Assembly: GCA_036394315.1 (NCBI GenBank)
Contig: DASWFI010000079.1
Coordinates: 1-24,011 of the forward strand
Length of the DNA stretch: 24,011 bases
From: DASWFI01 sp036394315
GTDB lineage: Bacteria; Patescibacteriota; Doudnabacteria; UBA920; O2-02-FULL-48-8
Reading direction: 5' to 3'
Made by a program: the position numbers and the translations under genes. Positions within the stretch are counted from its first letter, which is position 1, and each line of letters starts with the position of its first letter. Shown here in pieces: positions 7,596-14,478 of this stretch. Under the pieces are notes generated by a model. It was not told the DNA's origin. It saw only the letters and a list, made by a program, of their open reading frames with translations, and searched no databases.

Positions 7596-8518
7596 GTTTT
7601 GCTCCTCGCTTTTTCCAAAAAATAATCTTCAAGAGTAGGTCTTTCAATACTGATTTCATCATAATTTATATCTATCTCTGCCAGAGAACGAAGAATGTTA
7701 GGAATCTCTTTTTCGTTTATATTTAGAAGAGAATACGGACCTTGGGTTAACCAATCCAGCTGCGCGCCTTTTGCATAACTATTAAATTTTGCCATATCGT
7801 TCTTGCGGATCAATAATCTAACGTGAGAAATCTCAATTGTTTTTGCTAAATTTTCCGGCGTATCATCCGCCACTATCTTGCCGCGATTTATAAAAACGAC
7901 TCGGTCGCATAGCTCTTCCACTTCCGCCATGTTGTGCGAGGTCAAAATAATCGATACCTGGAATTCCTTTCGTTCATTTTCCAAAAATTCGCGGATGTAT
8001 CCGGCAACATCAGGATCCAAAGATGCTGTGGGTTCGTCTAACATTAAAATTTTAGGAAAATTTATGAAGGATTTAGCGATGTTTAATCTTGTGGCCTGGC
8101 CCGCGGACAAAGTCCGCGTCTCTTTATTCCATAGTTCCTTCAAATGAAAAATCTCCGCGATTTTATTTATCCTCGCAGCCCGATCTTTGATGTTGTACAA
8201 ATACGAAATAAAATTCAGGTTCTCTCGTACTGATAAAAGTTTCGGCAAACGCGTGTAGGCGGAAGAAAAATTTACATTCTCTAAAATCTTACTCCGGTTT
8301 GTAACGAAATCTTTGCCGAAATATGTTATGGTACCACTTGTCAAAGTAGTAAGCCCCAGTAATAGTTGAAGTGTCGTGGTTTTGCCGGCACCGTTGGGGC
8401 CTAGCAAACCTAAAATCTCCCCTTCCTTGAGAGAAAAGGAAATATTATTAACAGCGATAAATCCGCCAATTGGGGGACCGAATCTTTTGGTTAAATTTTT
8501 TACGTCCAATATGCTCAT
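7592..8518 (-). CDS. ABC transporter, ATP-binding subunit
   Basis: The ATPase of the exporter. Walker A is GPNGAGKT (residues 40-47). The signature motif is LSAGQ (137-141), with Ala in place of the first Gly of LSGGQ, a change tolerated in many functional ATPases. Walker B is ILMLDEPTASLD starting at 157, and the switch histidine lies in IILTSHNMAEVE. Residues from about 225 form the extra C-terminal domain typical of DrrA/CcmA-like exporters. At 308 residues the length is normal. The gene leads the exporter, PCD, SDR operon. A TATAAT 23 bp upstream (8541-8546) probably drives it, giving a short UTR without an obvious Shine-Dalgarno. Confidence 0.96.
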   Translation of the reverse strand: MSILDVKNLTKRFGPPIGGFIAVNNISFSLKEGEILGLLGPNGAGKTTTLQLLLGLTTLTSGTITYFGKDFVTNRSKILENVNFSSAYTRLPKLLSVRENLNFISYLYNIKDRAARINKIAEIFHLKELWNKETRTLSAGQATRLNIAKSFINFPKILMLDEPTASLDPDVAGYIREFLENERKEFQVSIILTSHNMAEVEELCDRVVFINRGKIVADDTPENLAKTIEISHVRLLIRKNDMAKFNSYAKGAQLDWLTQGPYSLLNINEKEIPNILRSLAEIDINYDEISIERPTLEDYFLEKARSKT

Positions 8519-8540
8519 AAATCAAAAGGCCCTGGACATA

Positions 8541-8546
8541 ATTATA
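8541..8546 (-). promoter_or_regulatory. -10 box for the ABC exporter/pterin operon
   Basis: A perfect TATAAT on the minus strand, in the 55 bp gap between the PEBP stop and the ATPase start. The expected transcript start is about 8534, leaving roughly 16 nt before the ATG. No convincing -35 box is seen. Confidence 0.45.
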
Positions 8547-8573
8547 GCCCAAAGCCCGCGTTTAAGAAACACT

Positions 8574-9128
8574 TTACTGGGTTTTGCTAAACTTCCCCAA
8601 AATTTCGCTCTGATCCATGACATGTCCGGCCATGGCTTGCATAAGATAGGTTTTATCAATCACTTCATCCGCCGGAAGTAAAATATCTAAAGCATATAAC
8701 TTAAAATAATAGCGATGTACACCACTTGGAGGACACGGACCTGTATATTGTTTCAAACCGGCGCTATTTGTCGCCTGAACTCCAGGCACAACTCCAACCC
8801 CTTCCGGAATCGTTTTTGTACTGGGTTTAATATTAAAAACAACCCAATGCGTAAAATTGCCGCTCGGTGCGTCAGGATCGTCAACAATAAGTGCTAAACT
8901 TTGGGCATCAGATGGTATTCCGCTGAATTCCAAATCCGGATTAATATTATCACCCATGCATGTAAACTTAATTGGAATATCACCGTTATTCGTAAAATTA
9001 GAAGAAGTAATCTGCATAATTGATCCAGGTTTAATCCGCGAAAGTTTGGGCAAACCACCACCGAATGGTACCATGTAGACCCAAACTGCAAAACCACCAA
9101 TTAATCCAATAAGTAAAAGCTTTCTCAT
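8574..9128 (-). CDS. YbhB/YbcL-type PEBP (Raf kinase inhibitor-like) protein, membrane-anchored or secreted
   Basis: A 184-residue phosphatidylethanolamine-binding-protein family member. Bacterial members are periplasmic or cytoplasmic, and their ligands are mostly unknown. The ligand pocket motifs are present: DDPDAPSGNFTHWVVFNI and GPCPPSGVHRYYFKLYALD. Residues 5-20 (LLIGLIGGFAVWVYMV) form an N-terminal hydrophobic segment after MRK, so the protein is exported or tethered outside the membrane; there is no lipobox. The start overlaps the stop of the upstream membrane-protein gene by one base (TAATG). It ends the acylphosphatase, membrane protein, PEBP operon. Confidence 0.93.
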   Translation of the reverse strand: MRKLLLIGLIGGFAVWVYMVPFGGGLPKLSRIKPGSIMQITSSNFTNNGDIPIKFTCMGDNINPDLEFSGIPSDAQSLALIVDDPDAPSGNFTHWVVFNIKPSTKTIPEGVGVVPGVQATNSAGLKQYTGPCPPSGVHRYYFKLYALDILLPADEVIDKTYLMQAMAGHVMDQSEILGKFSKTQ

Positions 9129-9421
9129 TAGTTTTTTTGTCCGAATCGCTTAAGAACGTAAATTTGTGTCCACCAATACTTACCCGATGCCCGGCCCCAC
9201 AACCCGCAGACTACGATCAGCACAAGGCTAAGCATCTGACCAAACTGGTTCAACTCTTCCCAGCTTAAACCAAAGCTATACGCTGCGAAGTCTTGATTCA
9301 ACAGCATTAAATAAATAACCATGGTCATGCCCGCAATAAAAACACCCAAAAGCAAACCGAATATGGTAAATAAGAATACGTAAAAACTATGCTTCTGTTC
9401 ATTTGTTATCTTAATTGTCAA
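9128..9421 (-). CDS. Small membrane protein, 97 aa, TTG start
   Basis: I do not recognise a named family. It has two predicted transmembrane helices (VFLFTIFGLLLGVFIAGMTM and MLSLVLIVVCGLWG) separated by an acidic loop, and a basic tail, WWTQIYVLKRFGQKN, expected in the cytoplasm. The only reasonable start is a TTG at 9421, 6 bp after the acylphosphatase stop. A TATAAT at 9431-9436, inside the end of the acylphosphatase gene, would start transcription about 3 nt before that TTG, so a near-leaderless second transcript is possible. It overlaps the PEBP start by one base, suggesting coupled translation. Confidence 0.75.
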   Translation of the reverse strand: MTIKITNEQKHSFYVFLFTIFGLLLGVFIAGMTMVIYLMLLNQDFAAYSFGLSWEELNQFGQMLSLVLIVVCGLWGRASGKYWWTQIYVLKRFGQKN

Positions 9422-9427
9422 TTTGTT

Positions 9428-9700
9428 TCAATTATACTTAATTTCAAAGTCATTATAACCTCTAATTTGACCTTCTTCAACCATGATTTGCCTGACTTTG
9501 GCAAATAACGGTCCCCGCCGGCACCAGTCCAAAAACTCTTCGATGTCCTCTGTCTGGCCTTCAGCTTCCACGTATACCGAACCATCCGGTTTGTTGCAAA
9601 CAAACCCGCACAAATGTAAACCTTTGGCTTTTTGTTTCGTGGACCACCGAAAGTTGACTCCGTGCACACGGCCAAAAATTTTTATATCCCAATGCCTCAT
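9428..9700 (-). CDS. acyP: Acylphosphatase
   Basis: Hydrolyses acyl phosphates such as carbamoyl and acetyl phosphate. The 90-residue length is typical. The phosphate-binding loop is GRVHGVNFRW (residues 10-19; the consensus is GRVQGVGFR) with the catalytic Arg18, and the catalytic Asn36 lies in GFVCNKPDGSV. The C-terminus has the conserved beta strand, ending YNDFEIKYN. Substitution of the loop Gly by Asn16 is a mild departure. A promoter (TTGACT, 17 bp, TATGCT) lies 50-75 bp upstream, with a 15 bp palindrome over its -10 box. Confidence 0.93.
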   Translation of the reverse strand: MRHWDIKIFGRVHGVNFRWSTKQKAKGLHLCGFVCNKPDGSVYVEAEGQTEDIEEFLDWCRRGPLFAKVRQIMVEEGQIRGYNDFEIKYN

Positions 9701-9738
9701 ATTGCATATATTACTGGCATAGGTTATTGGTTAATTGC

Positions 9739-9775
9739 TTATGCTAAGCATAAAACTAGGAAATTTCTGAGTCAA
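9739..9775 (-). promoter_or_regulatory. Promoter with palindromic operator candidate upstream of acyP
   Basis: On the minus strand, TTGACT (9770-9775), a 17 bp spacer and TATGCT (9747-9752) make a good promoter for the acylphosphatase operon. A perfect 15 bp palindrome, TTATGCTAAGCATAA at 9739-9753, covers the -10 box, a position from which a bound protein would block RNA polymerase. No regulator for it is identified. Confidence 0.55.
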
Positions 9776-9781
9776 TGGTTC

Positions 9782-10339
9782 CTATTCAAATTTATTGAAA
9801 GTAAAATATCTTAAATTTTTTACTGGAATTTTATATACTTCTTCAATTACTTCGGAAGCAGTGCCAAATACACCCTTAGAATAATCAAAACCTAATTTAC
9901 TCGCAGTATTTTGAATGCTAGCCTCAGTTGGTCCTTCAATCTCGACATACGGGGGTATCATAGGCCAAGTATCTATATCGATTATCACATCATCCAATAT
10001 AAACTTATGGCGATATTTCTCATTTTCCCGATTCATTACTAAACCCAGTACCTCTAAAAAAGCTTTTAATTTTTCTGGCTCTTCAATTTTAAACTCAATT
10101 TCCAGCACACCGGTTGCTGTTCGTTGCTGGGAATGTTTATAAGTAAAATAATAACCTTTTTTCGTCTTTCTTATTCGGCCAAATTTAGAGTCTTTAGGCC
10201 AACTTCCTGCGGCATCGTGAAAAATTTGTTCTGTAATCAGCTCTTCGCCCTGGTCTTGTGCCCCGAGCTTTTTGAGTTTTTCGATCAGAGCCAACTTATT
10301 AACTTCCAAAAATTTAACTTCGATTTCGCGATTTTCCAT
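9782..10339 (-). CDS. CYTH-domain protein (class IV adenylate cyclase CyaB / triphosphatase-like)
   Basis: A 185-residue CYTH tunnel-fold protein. These bind triphosphates plus divalent metal, and act as class IV adenylate cyclases, thiamine triphosphatases or inorganic triphosphatases. The ExExK signature is residues 5-9 (EIEVK). Further alternating charged strands follow: FGRIRKTKKGYYFTYKH, LEIEFKIEEPEKL, KYRHKFILDDVIIDIDTWP and YVEIEGPTEASIQ. The last, with DIDTWP and PPYVEIEG, resembles CyaB-like proteins. The activity cannot be settled from sequence. It follows the 50-residue CxxC protein by 13 bp, so the two form an operon. Confidence 0.9.
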   Translation of the reverse strand: MENREIEVKFLEVNKLALIEKLKKLGAQDQGEELITEQIFHDAAGSWPKDSKFGRIRKTKKGYYFTYKHSQQRTATGVLEIEFKIEEPEKLKAFLEVLGLVMNRENEKYRHKFILDDVIIDIDTWPMIPPYVEIEGPTEASIQNTASKLGFDYSKGVFGTASEVIEEVYKIPVKNLRYFTFNKFE

Positions 10340-10352
10340 AGAGGCTAGCGGT

Positions 10353-10505
10353 TTATACGTTTTCGTTCAAAATATTGGAATGTCTGCCGTCGGTACAAGT
10401 ACATTCCTCCAGAGGCGAGCCATGGAGATGACAACCTTCTGTTTCGCAATTCTTTGGAGTGTTCGACACTCCGCCGCACTCCGGGCATACGTAATGTTTT
10501 TCCAT
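10353..10505 (-). CDS. Small cysteine/histidine-rich (probable zinc-ribbon) protein, 50 aa
   Basis: An ATG at 10505 opens a 50-codon frame ending in TAA. The protein starts MEKHYVCPECGG and contains C7, C10, C20, C25, H26, H28, C35 and C37, arranged as CPEC, CETEGCHLH and CTCTDGRHS. The spacing suggests one or two bound zinc ions. A C-terminal CxCTDGxH phrase of this sort is, from memory, common in tiny Patescibacteria proteins of unknown function, but I cannot name the family. It has its own -10 box (10526-10531) and precedes the CYTH gene by 13 bp. Confidence 0.75.
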   Translation of the reverse strand: MEKHYVCPECGGVSNTPKNCETEGCHLHGSPLEECTCTDGRHSNILNENV

Positions 10506-10525
10506 TTTATTTCATTGAGGATTTA

Positions 10526-10531
10526 ATTATA
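10526..10531 (-). promoter_or_regulatory. -10 box for the CxxC/CYTH pair
   Basis: A perfect TATAAT on the minus strand preceded by TG (TGTATAAT), 20 bp before the ATG of the 50-residue protein and just after the terminator of the upstream gene. No clear -35 box is seen. Confidence 0.5.
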
Positions 10532-10555
10532 CAGGAAGTGTAGCAAAATTTGTAT

Positions 10556-10584
10556 AAAAAAAGAAGCACTTCAGAGAAGTGCTT
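10556..10584 (-). terminator. Intrinsic terminator after the 68-aa gene
   Basis: On the minus strand, AAGCACTT, a 5 nt loop and AAGTGCTT form a perfect 8 bp stem, followed after one C by seven Ts. It lies 113 bp past the stop of the 68-residue gene and insulates the CxxC/CYTH pair. Confidence 0.85.
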
Positions 10585-10696
10585 AGGGAAAAACGGACAG
10601 CCGCCAGGAGAGGTTCCCCTTGCCTGCTGACGACTGCCCGCCGCTGCGTCCCTTGGAGGAAGAACAGAACACAGCACGATCGAATCGCATCTTGGG

Positions 10697-10903
10697 CTAC
10701 CGCGCTTGAAGAACGACCTTGCCCTCGTCGTTAACCGCGACCTTGCCCGTGGGTATATCGCCGCCGATCGGAGTAAAATCGTCTACCGGATCCAGGATGT
10801 CGTGGTGATGACTGATCTTCCTGATCGCCTTCTCTCTCGATGTCAATGAACGGGCTCCGCCACACTGCCAGCCCTCTGCCGCTCTTCCAACCTGTCGACA
10901 CAT
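10697..10903 (-). CDS. Orphan small protein, 68 aa, GC-rich
   Basis: I do not recognise this protein. It starts MCRQVGRAAEGWQCGG and ends DDFTPIGGDIPTGK followed by VAVNDEGKVVLQAR; the C-terminal half looks like two beta strands with a turn, and there is no membrane segment or signal. It is supported as a gene by a near-perfect promoter (TTGACC, 17 bp, TATGAT) at 10932-10960, by a strong AAGGAGG Shine-Dalgarno 5 bp before the ATG (rare in this window), and by an intrinsic terminator downstream. The gene and its 110 bp 3' flank are clearly richer in G and C than their neighbours, which suggests recent acquisition. The 3' flank between stop and terminator has no further recognisable frame. Confidence 0.6.
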   Translation of the reverse strand: MCRQVGRAAEGWQCGGARSLTSREKAIRKISHHHDILDPVDDFTPIGGDIPTGKVAVNDEGKVVLQAR

Positions 10904-10931
10904 GTGAGCCTCCTTCTCGTATTGCTAGACA

Positions 10932-10960
10932 ATCATAGCAAAAGACCCCTCCGGGGTCAA
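10932..10960 (-). promoter_or_regulatory. Consensus promoter of the 68-aa gene, overlapping a terminator
   Basis: Minus strand: TTGACC (10955-10960), exactly 17 bp, then TATGAT (10932-10937) preceded by TGC, an extended -10. The spacer and part of the -35 box form the hairpin that terminates the upstream DUF6496 gene. Expected start is about 10925, with a 20 nt leader carrying AAGGAGG. Confidence 0.7.
10940..10958 (-). terminator. Terminator of the DUF6496 gene, sharing bases with the next promoter
   Basis: Minus strand: GACCCC, a 3 nt loop and GGGGTC, then TTTT. The stem is GC-rich and perfect but the T tract is short. It begins 19 bp after the stop of the DUF6496 gene. Confidence 0.6.
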
Positions 10961-10976
10961 AAAAATAAATGACAGA

Positions 10977-11168
10977 CTAGCGCTTTTTACCCTGCTTTGC
11001 GGACGGAACTTTGGCTCCGCGTTTGCGGGCTTCGGAAAGGCCGATGGCAATGGCTTGTTTGCGGCTTTTTACTTTCTGACCAGATCGGCCACTCTTAAGC
11101 TCACCGCGTTTGTATTCATGCATCGCGCGCTTCACTTTTCGCTGTGCTGTTTTTCCATATCTTGCCAT
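10977..11168 (-). CDS. DUF6496-like small basic protein, 63 aa
   Basis: A 63-residue, strongly basic protein, starting MARYGKTAQRKVKRAMHEYK and containing KSRKQAIAIGLSEARKRGAK. This arrangement (a KVxxAMHEYKxGxLxSG stretch followed by SRKQAIAIGLSEARKxGxKVP) is what I know as DUF6496, a small protein found widely in bacteria and of unknown function; its charge suggests nucleic-acid binding. A run of basic residues closes the protein (KQGKKR). It has no Shine-Dalgarno and follows the glycosyltransferase-like gene by 48 bp, a gap that holds two copies of GAGTAG but no terminator, so read-through from that gene is likely. Confidence 0.85.
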   Translation of the reverse strand: MARYGKTAQRKVKRAMHEYKRGELKSGRSGQKVKSRKQAIAIGLSEARKRGAKVPSAKQGKKR

Positions 11169-11216
11169 AGAATTGTTCGCTACTCATTACAAACTACCCA
11201 CTACTCATTTTTTTGT

Positions 11217-12872
11217 CTATGGGGCATTTAGTATAGGATCCGGTACCAGCCACTGGCAGGAAGTTTTGTCTTTTTTGATTCGAATTATGTTGGCTTGAAT
11301 TTCACTTTCACTGGCGCTTAGAATTGAGCTTAAGGAATTGATATTAAATTCTCTAAACGAGTAATCTTTATCCAAAAAATATACTTTGTTGTACTTTTTT
11401 TGGATTCTTACAGCTGGAACAGTATTAAAATGCATTTCGAGCAAAGTTTTCGATTCAGCGCCAGTGAGAAATAAAATAGGATATCGAGCCCAGCAGTCAT
11501 TGTCAGAGATGTGAACGATTACTAAATCCTTCGCATTCACGCCTGATTGTCGCATCTTTTCCGCAACCTGATAAAATTTTTCGCGTTCAGTTTCGTAGTG
11601 ATATGCTTGTGCTCTCATAAATTTAAAATGCTGGGCAAATCTCACAATTTCGTAGCCCGTGACAAAGAAAGAAACGGTTAACATACCAAGGATTATTATT
11701 CCTCCACCTCCCTTAATCCCTCTCCACAAGGGTGAAGGAAATAATTGTTTAAGAACGAGGCACAAGCTATAAACTATAAAAAACAAACTCAGCAAATAGC
11801 TTTGATAAATAAAGTTCGGCACCTTGGATGTCACCAATGAAATTGCAATTAAGTTCCAGACAAACCATCCAAGCGATAAGCCAAGCAAAATTTTGTCTTT
11901 TCTGTCCCAGATTTTAGATTTTAACGTCCAAATTCCGAGTCCAAAAATTAAGCCTTCAAAATACCACCAAGTCCAGTGTCCCAAATATCTCTGCGGCAAA
12001 TAATTTGTCAGATAAAAATGCCATGGTCGATTCCAGCCTTCTAGTTTTTTGAAATGCAGAAAAGACACCAGAATTTCATTTTTGAATGTTTCCGGCGAAG
12101 AAATGTAAAAAGGTAAATAATATGACGCAAGAATTGCCACGAAGGTGATCGAAGCGAATAAAACTCTTTTATTTATTGTTCGAAAATCCCGCAATAGCAA
12201 AATAAAAAATGTCGCAGCAGGAATCGCGCCCAATAAATTTTTGGCTATAATCGGCAGCGCTACAATCAATGCTATCAAAACTAATTTCCAACCGGGATAA
12301 TCAAGCCTGGTTTCTTTTTCCTTCGCCAGGTACCACAAAACAGCGCCGAATGATGCCACGACAGTGAATGCCAGAACTATATCCGAAACGCCAAATGCGT
12401 AACCTGTAATAAGTTCGTGAGTGAACGGCGTGCCGATCCAAAAAATTGCCGCTGCAGTCGCTGCTATGGCGGCAACTAAACTTTTGCGGAATTGGTAAAC
12501 GGAATAAATAAACAGCAGACCCGTGAGAAGAGTAACCAGCGCGAACGATAATCTTTTGACTTCAATTGTAACCTGTCCGTCGAGCTTGAAAAACAAATAA
12601 GGGACATACGCAAACATCGGAGGGATATGCTGCCAGTATGGCCCTTCCATCCAGTTCCCCTGCTGTTCATTGAGCGGATTGACGCGTACCATAGGCGGGA
12701 AAAATTTACGCGTAATATTCGCAGCCACGACTGAATTCGAGGATTCATCGTGAGCCAGCAAGTCTTTTTTGAAAATCAGACGAAAATCCTGCTTCGTGTT
12801 ATACAAAAAAAGCGTAATAAAGATAAGACAAAGGATAACGACAATTGGCTTCTGGTATCTCTGCATATGCAT
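11217..12872 (-). CDS. Polytopic membrane protein, GT-C-like glycosyltransferase (GT39/PMT-type architecture)
   Basis: A 551-residue protein with a single N-terminal helix (IVVILCLIFITLFLYNT), an extracytoplasmic loop holding an acidic pair (LLAHDESSN, about residues 38-46), then some nine or ten more helices and a soluble C-terminal domain. The acidic residues in the first loop, followed by many helices, are the GT-C layout in which a lipid-phosphate-linked sugar is transferred outside the membrane; the exact family is not certain. Residues FPSPLWRGIKGGGG, in a loop between two late helices, are encoded by an inserted palindromic repeat (11699-11740). GAGG lies 7 bp before the ATG at 12872, so I keep that start rather than the ATG six bases inside. 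Confidence 0.8.
   Translation of the reverse strand: MHMQRYQKPIVVILCLIFITLFLYNTKQDFRLIFKKDLLAHDESSNSVVAANITRKFFPPMVRVNPLNEQQGNWMEGPYWQHIPPMFAYVPYLFFKLDGQVTIEVKRLSFALVTLLTGLLFIYSVYQFRKSLVAAIAATAAAIFWIGTPFTHELITGYAFGVSDIVLAFTVVASFGAVLWYLAKEKETRLDYPGWKLVLIALIVALPIIAKNLLGAIPAATFFILLLRDFRTINKRVLFASITFVAILASYYLPFYISSPETFKNEILVSFLHFKKLEGWNRPWHFYLTNYLPQRYLGHWTWWYFEGLIFGLGIWTLKSKIWDRKDKILLGLSLGWFVWNLIAISLVTSKVPNFIYQSYLLSLFFIVYSLCLVLKQLFPSPLWRGIKGGGGIIILGMLTVSFFVTGYEIVRFAQHFKFMRAQAYHYETEREKFYQVAEKMRQSGVNAKDLVIVHISDNDCWARYPILFLTGAESKTLLEMHFNTVPAVRIQKKYNKVYFLDKDYSFREFNINSLSSILSASESEIQANIIRIKKDKTSCQWLVPDPILNAP
11699..11740. repeat. Palindromic repeat inserted in frame in the membrane-protein gene
   Basis: About 42 bp with imperfect inverted ends: TTCCTCCACCTCCCTT on the left and AAGGGTGAAGGAA on the right. 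It translates as FPSPLWRGIKGGGG, the familiar PSPLWRG peptide produced when this class of dispersed GGGAGAGG-type bacterial repeat falls inside genes. Its length is a multiple of three, so the frame is kept. No second copy is in the window. Confidence 0.65.
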
Positions 12873-12887
12873 AATAATACCTCAGTC

Positions 12888-12916
12888 TTGACAATTTCGC
12901 CAAAATAATCTATACT
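12888..12916 (+). promoter_or_regulatory. Consensus sigma-70 promoter of the DEAD-box helicase
   Basis: TTGACA (12888-12893), a 17 bp spacer and TATACT (12911-12916). It is the best -35/-10 pair in the window. The predicted start near 12923 leaves an 80 nt leader before the ATG at 13003, long enough for cold-shock-type leader regulation as seen for some helicase genes, although no specific motif is recognised. Confidence 0.8.
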
Positions 12917-13002
12917 TAGTCGTTAACTAAATAACAGACTCGAAACCAAGATTTGTGTCATTTCTGGCCCATTTGGAACATCGGGTCAGAAATTTTTGTT
13001 TT

Positions 13003-14427
13003 ATGAATGCATCTTTGATGCCAAAAGAAGCCTCCTTCGAAGGCTTGGGTATAGCGCCCAAATTACTCGAAATCTTAGCGCAATTAAAGTTCACCACTCC
13101 GACGCCGATTCAATTCCAGTCTATTCCGTCTGCGATTGAAGGCAAGGACGTGATGGGAATCGCACAGACTGGCACTGGCAAAACCATGGCCTTCGGCATC
13201 CCCATGATTCAGCGGCTAGCGCAAAACAAAGGCCGCGGTCTTGTGATTTTGCCAACCCGCGAACTCGCTTTGCAAGTGGACGAATCACTACAAAAAATCG
13301 GCAGATCACTAGGACTCAAAACCGCAGTCCTTATCGGCGGTGAAGCCATGCCACGACAGCTTCGAGCCTTGCGCCAAAATCCGCATATTATCATCGGTAC
13401 TCCGGGCCGACTCAACGATCACCTGGAACAAAAAACTTTGGATCTGTCCAAAGTCAGCATTTTAGTTTTGGATGAAGCGGACCGAATGCTCGACATGGGA
13501 TTTGAGCCGCAGATCAGACGCATCCTGGCAAAAATTCCGAAGGAACGCCAGACCATGCTGTTCTCAGCCACTATGCCTGATCCGATAGTAAAAATCGCCA
13601 CCACCTATATGTCTTTGCCGATTCGAATCGAAGTAGCACCCGCTGGCACCGCTGCGAAAGATGTAACACAGGAAGTTTTCTTCGTCAATAAAGATAAAAA
13701 GCTTTCCTTACTGGAAAAAGTTTTGGCCGAACATAAAGGATCGGTTCTGGTATTTACCCGCACTAAATTTGCCGCTAAAAAAATCGCCCACGCCGTGCGC
13801 AATATGGGCCATTCAGCATCGGAAATCCATTCCAACCGTTCGCTTTCACAAAGAAAAGAAGCGCTGGAAGGGTTTAAAATCGGCAAATACCGAATTTTGG
13901 CCGCCACTGACATCGCCGCCCGTGGTATCGACGTCGTCGGCATCGAATTGGTGATCAATTACGACCTGCCGGAAAATCCCGAAGACTATGTTCACCGCAT
14001 CGGCCGTACTGGCAGAGCTGGCCTGGCGGGCAAAGCCGTATCATTCGCCTACCCGGATCAGAAGTATGATGTTCGATCTATCGAACGCCTAATTCGCTCT
14101 ACTCTTAAAATCAGCGCCAGCCCGGAATTGTCCAGTGTTCCTTCCGAAGATAGACCAAGGCACGGTTATGTCCGACAAATGAGCGGACCAACCCCCAGAT
14201 ACGACAGAAACATACGCAATGACCGTCCTGTGGGCCGCAGTTTTCCTTCCAAAAGCGGATCTTCCTATGGCGGCAAAGCACGAGGTAAATTTAAACAACG
14301 CGAACAATTTCCAAGACGCAATCCTAATGCCCCGCAAGATCAGGGATTCGATGCGAATCACAGAAAATCCACACGGCCGTACGATCCAAACAGAATTTCC
14401 TACCGCGACGATCGAAATTCTTTCTAA
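13003..14427 (+). CDS. DEAD-box ATP-dependent RNA helicase, RhlE-like
   Basis: Unwinds structured RNA in ribosome assembly or mRNA decay. Numbered from the ATG at 13003 (474 residues), motif I is AQTGTGKT (54-61), followed by PTRELALQV, GTPGRLNDHL, DEAD (157-160), SAT (188-190), LVFTRTK, ATDIAARGID and HRIGRTGR (331-338). Both RecA-like domains are complete. The tail of about 95 residues is basic and rich in R, G, N, S and aromatic residues, typical of RNA-binding tails in RhlE-type enzymes. An in-frame GTG at 12955 would add 16 residues that do not resemble the family, so the ATG is preferred; no Shine-Dalgarno decides the matter. It is monocistronic, with its own strong promoter. Confidence 0.95.
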   Translation: MNASLMPKEASFEGLGIAPKLLEILAQLKFTTPTPIQFQSIPSAIEGKDVMGIAQTGTGKTMAFGIPMIQRLAQNKGRGLVILPTRELALQVDESLQKIGRSLGLKTAVLIGGEAMPRQLRALRQNPHIIIGTPGRLNDHLEQKTLDLSKVSILVLDEADRMLDMGFEPQIRRILAKIPKERQTMLFSATMPDPIVKIATTYMSLPIRIEVAPAGTAAKDVTQEVFFVNKDKKLSLLEKVLAEHKGSVLVFTRTKFAAKKIAHAVRNMGHSASEIHSNRSLSQRKEALEGFKIGKYRILAATDIAARGIDVVGIELVINYDLPENPEDYVHRIGRTGRAGLAGKAVSFAYPDQKYDVRSIERLIRSTLKISASPELSSVPSEDRPRHGYVRQMSGPTPRYDRNIRNDRPVGRSFPSKSGSSYGGKARGKFKQREQFPRRNPNAPQDQGFDANHRKSTRPYDPNRISYRDDRNSF

Positions 14428-14444
14428 AGTACCCAAGCGCCTTA

Positions 14445-14472
14445 TTGACATATAATAACCAAGGTGTAGGAT
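14445..14472 (+). promoter_or_regulatory. Promoter of the candidate RNA gene downstream of the helicase
   Basis: TTGACA (14445-14450), a 16 bp spacer and TAGGAT (14467-14472). It lies 17 bp past the helicase stop and points away from it, where no plus-strand protein gene follows, so it implies a separate untranslated transcript ending at the terminator 14619-14650. Confidence 0.5.
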
Positions 14473-14478
14473 AAATTT

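Noticed and set aside
12955..13002. GTG start for the DEAD-box helicase, adding 16 residues
   Set aside because: The extra residues do not resemble helicase N-termini and there is no ribosome site; the ATG at 13003 fits better.
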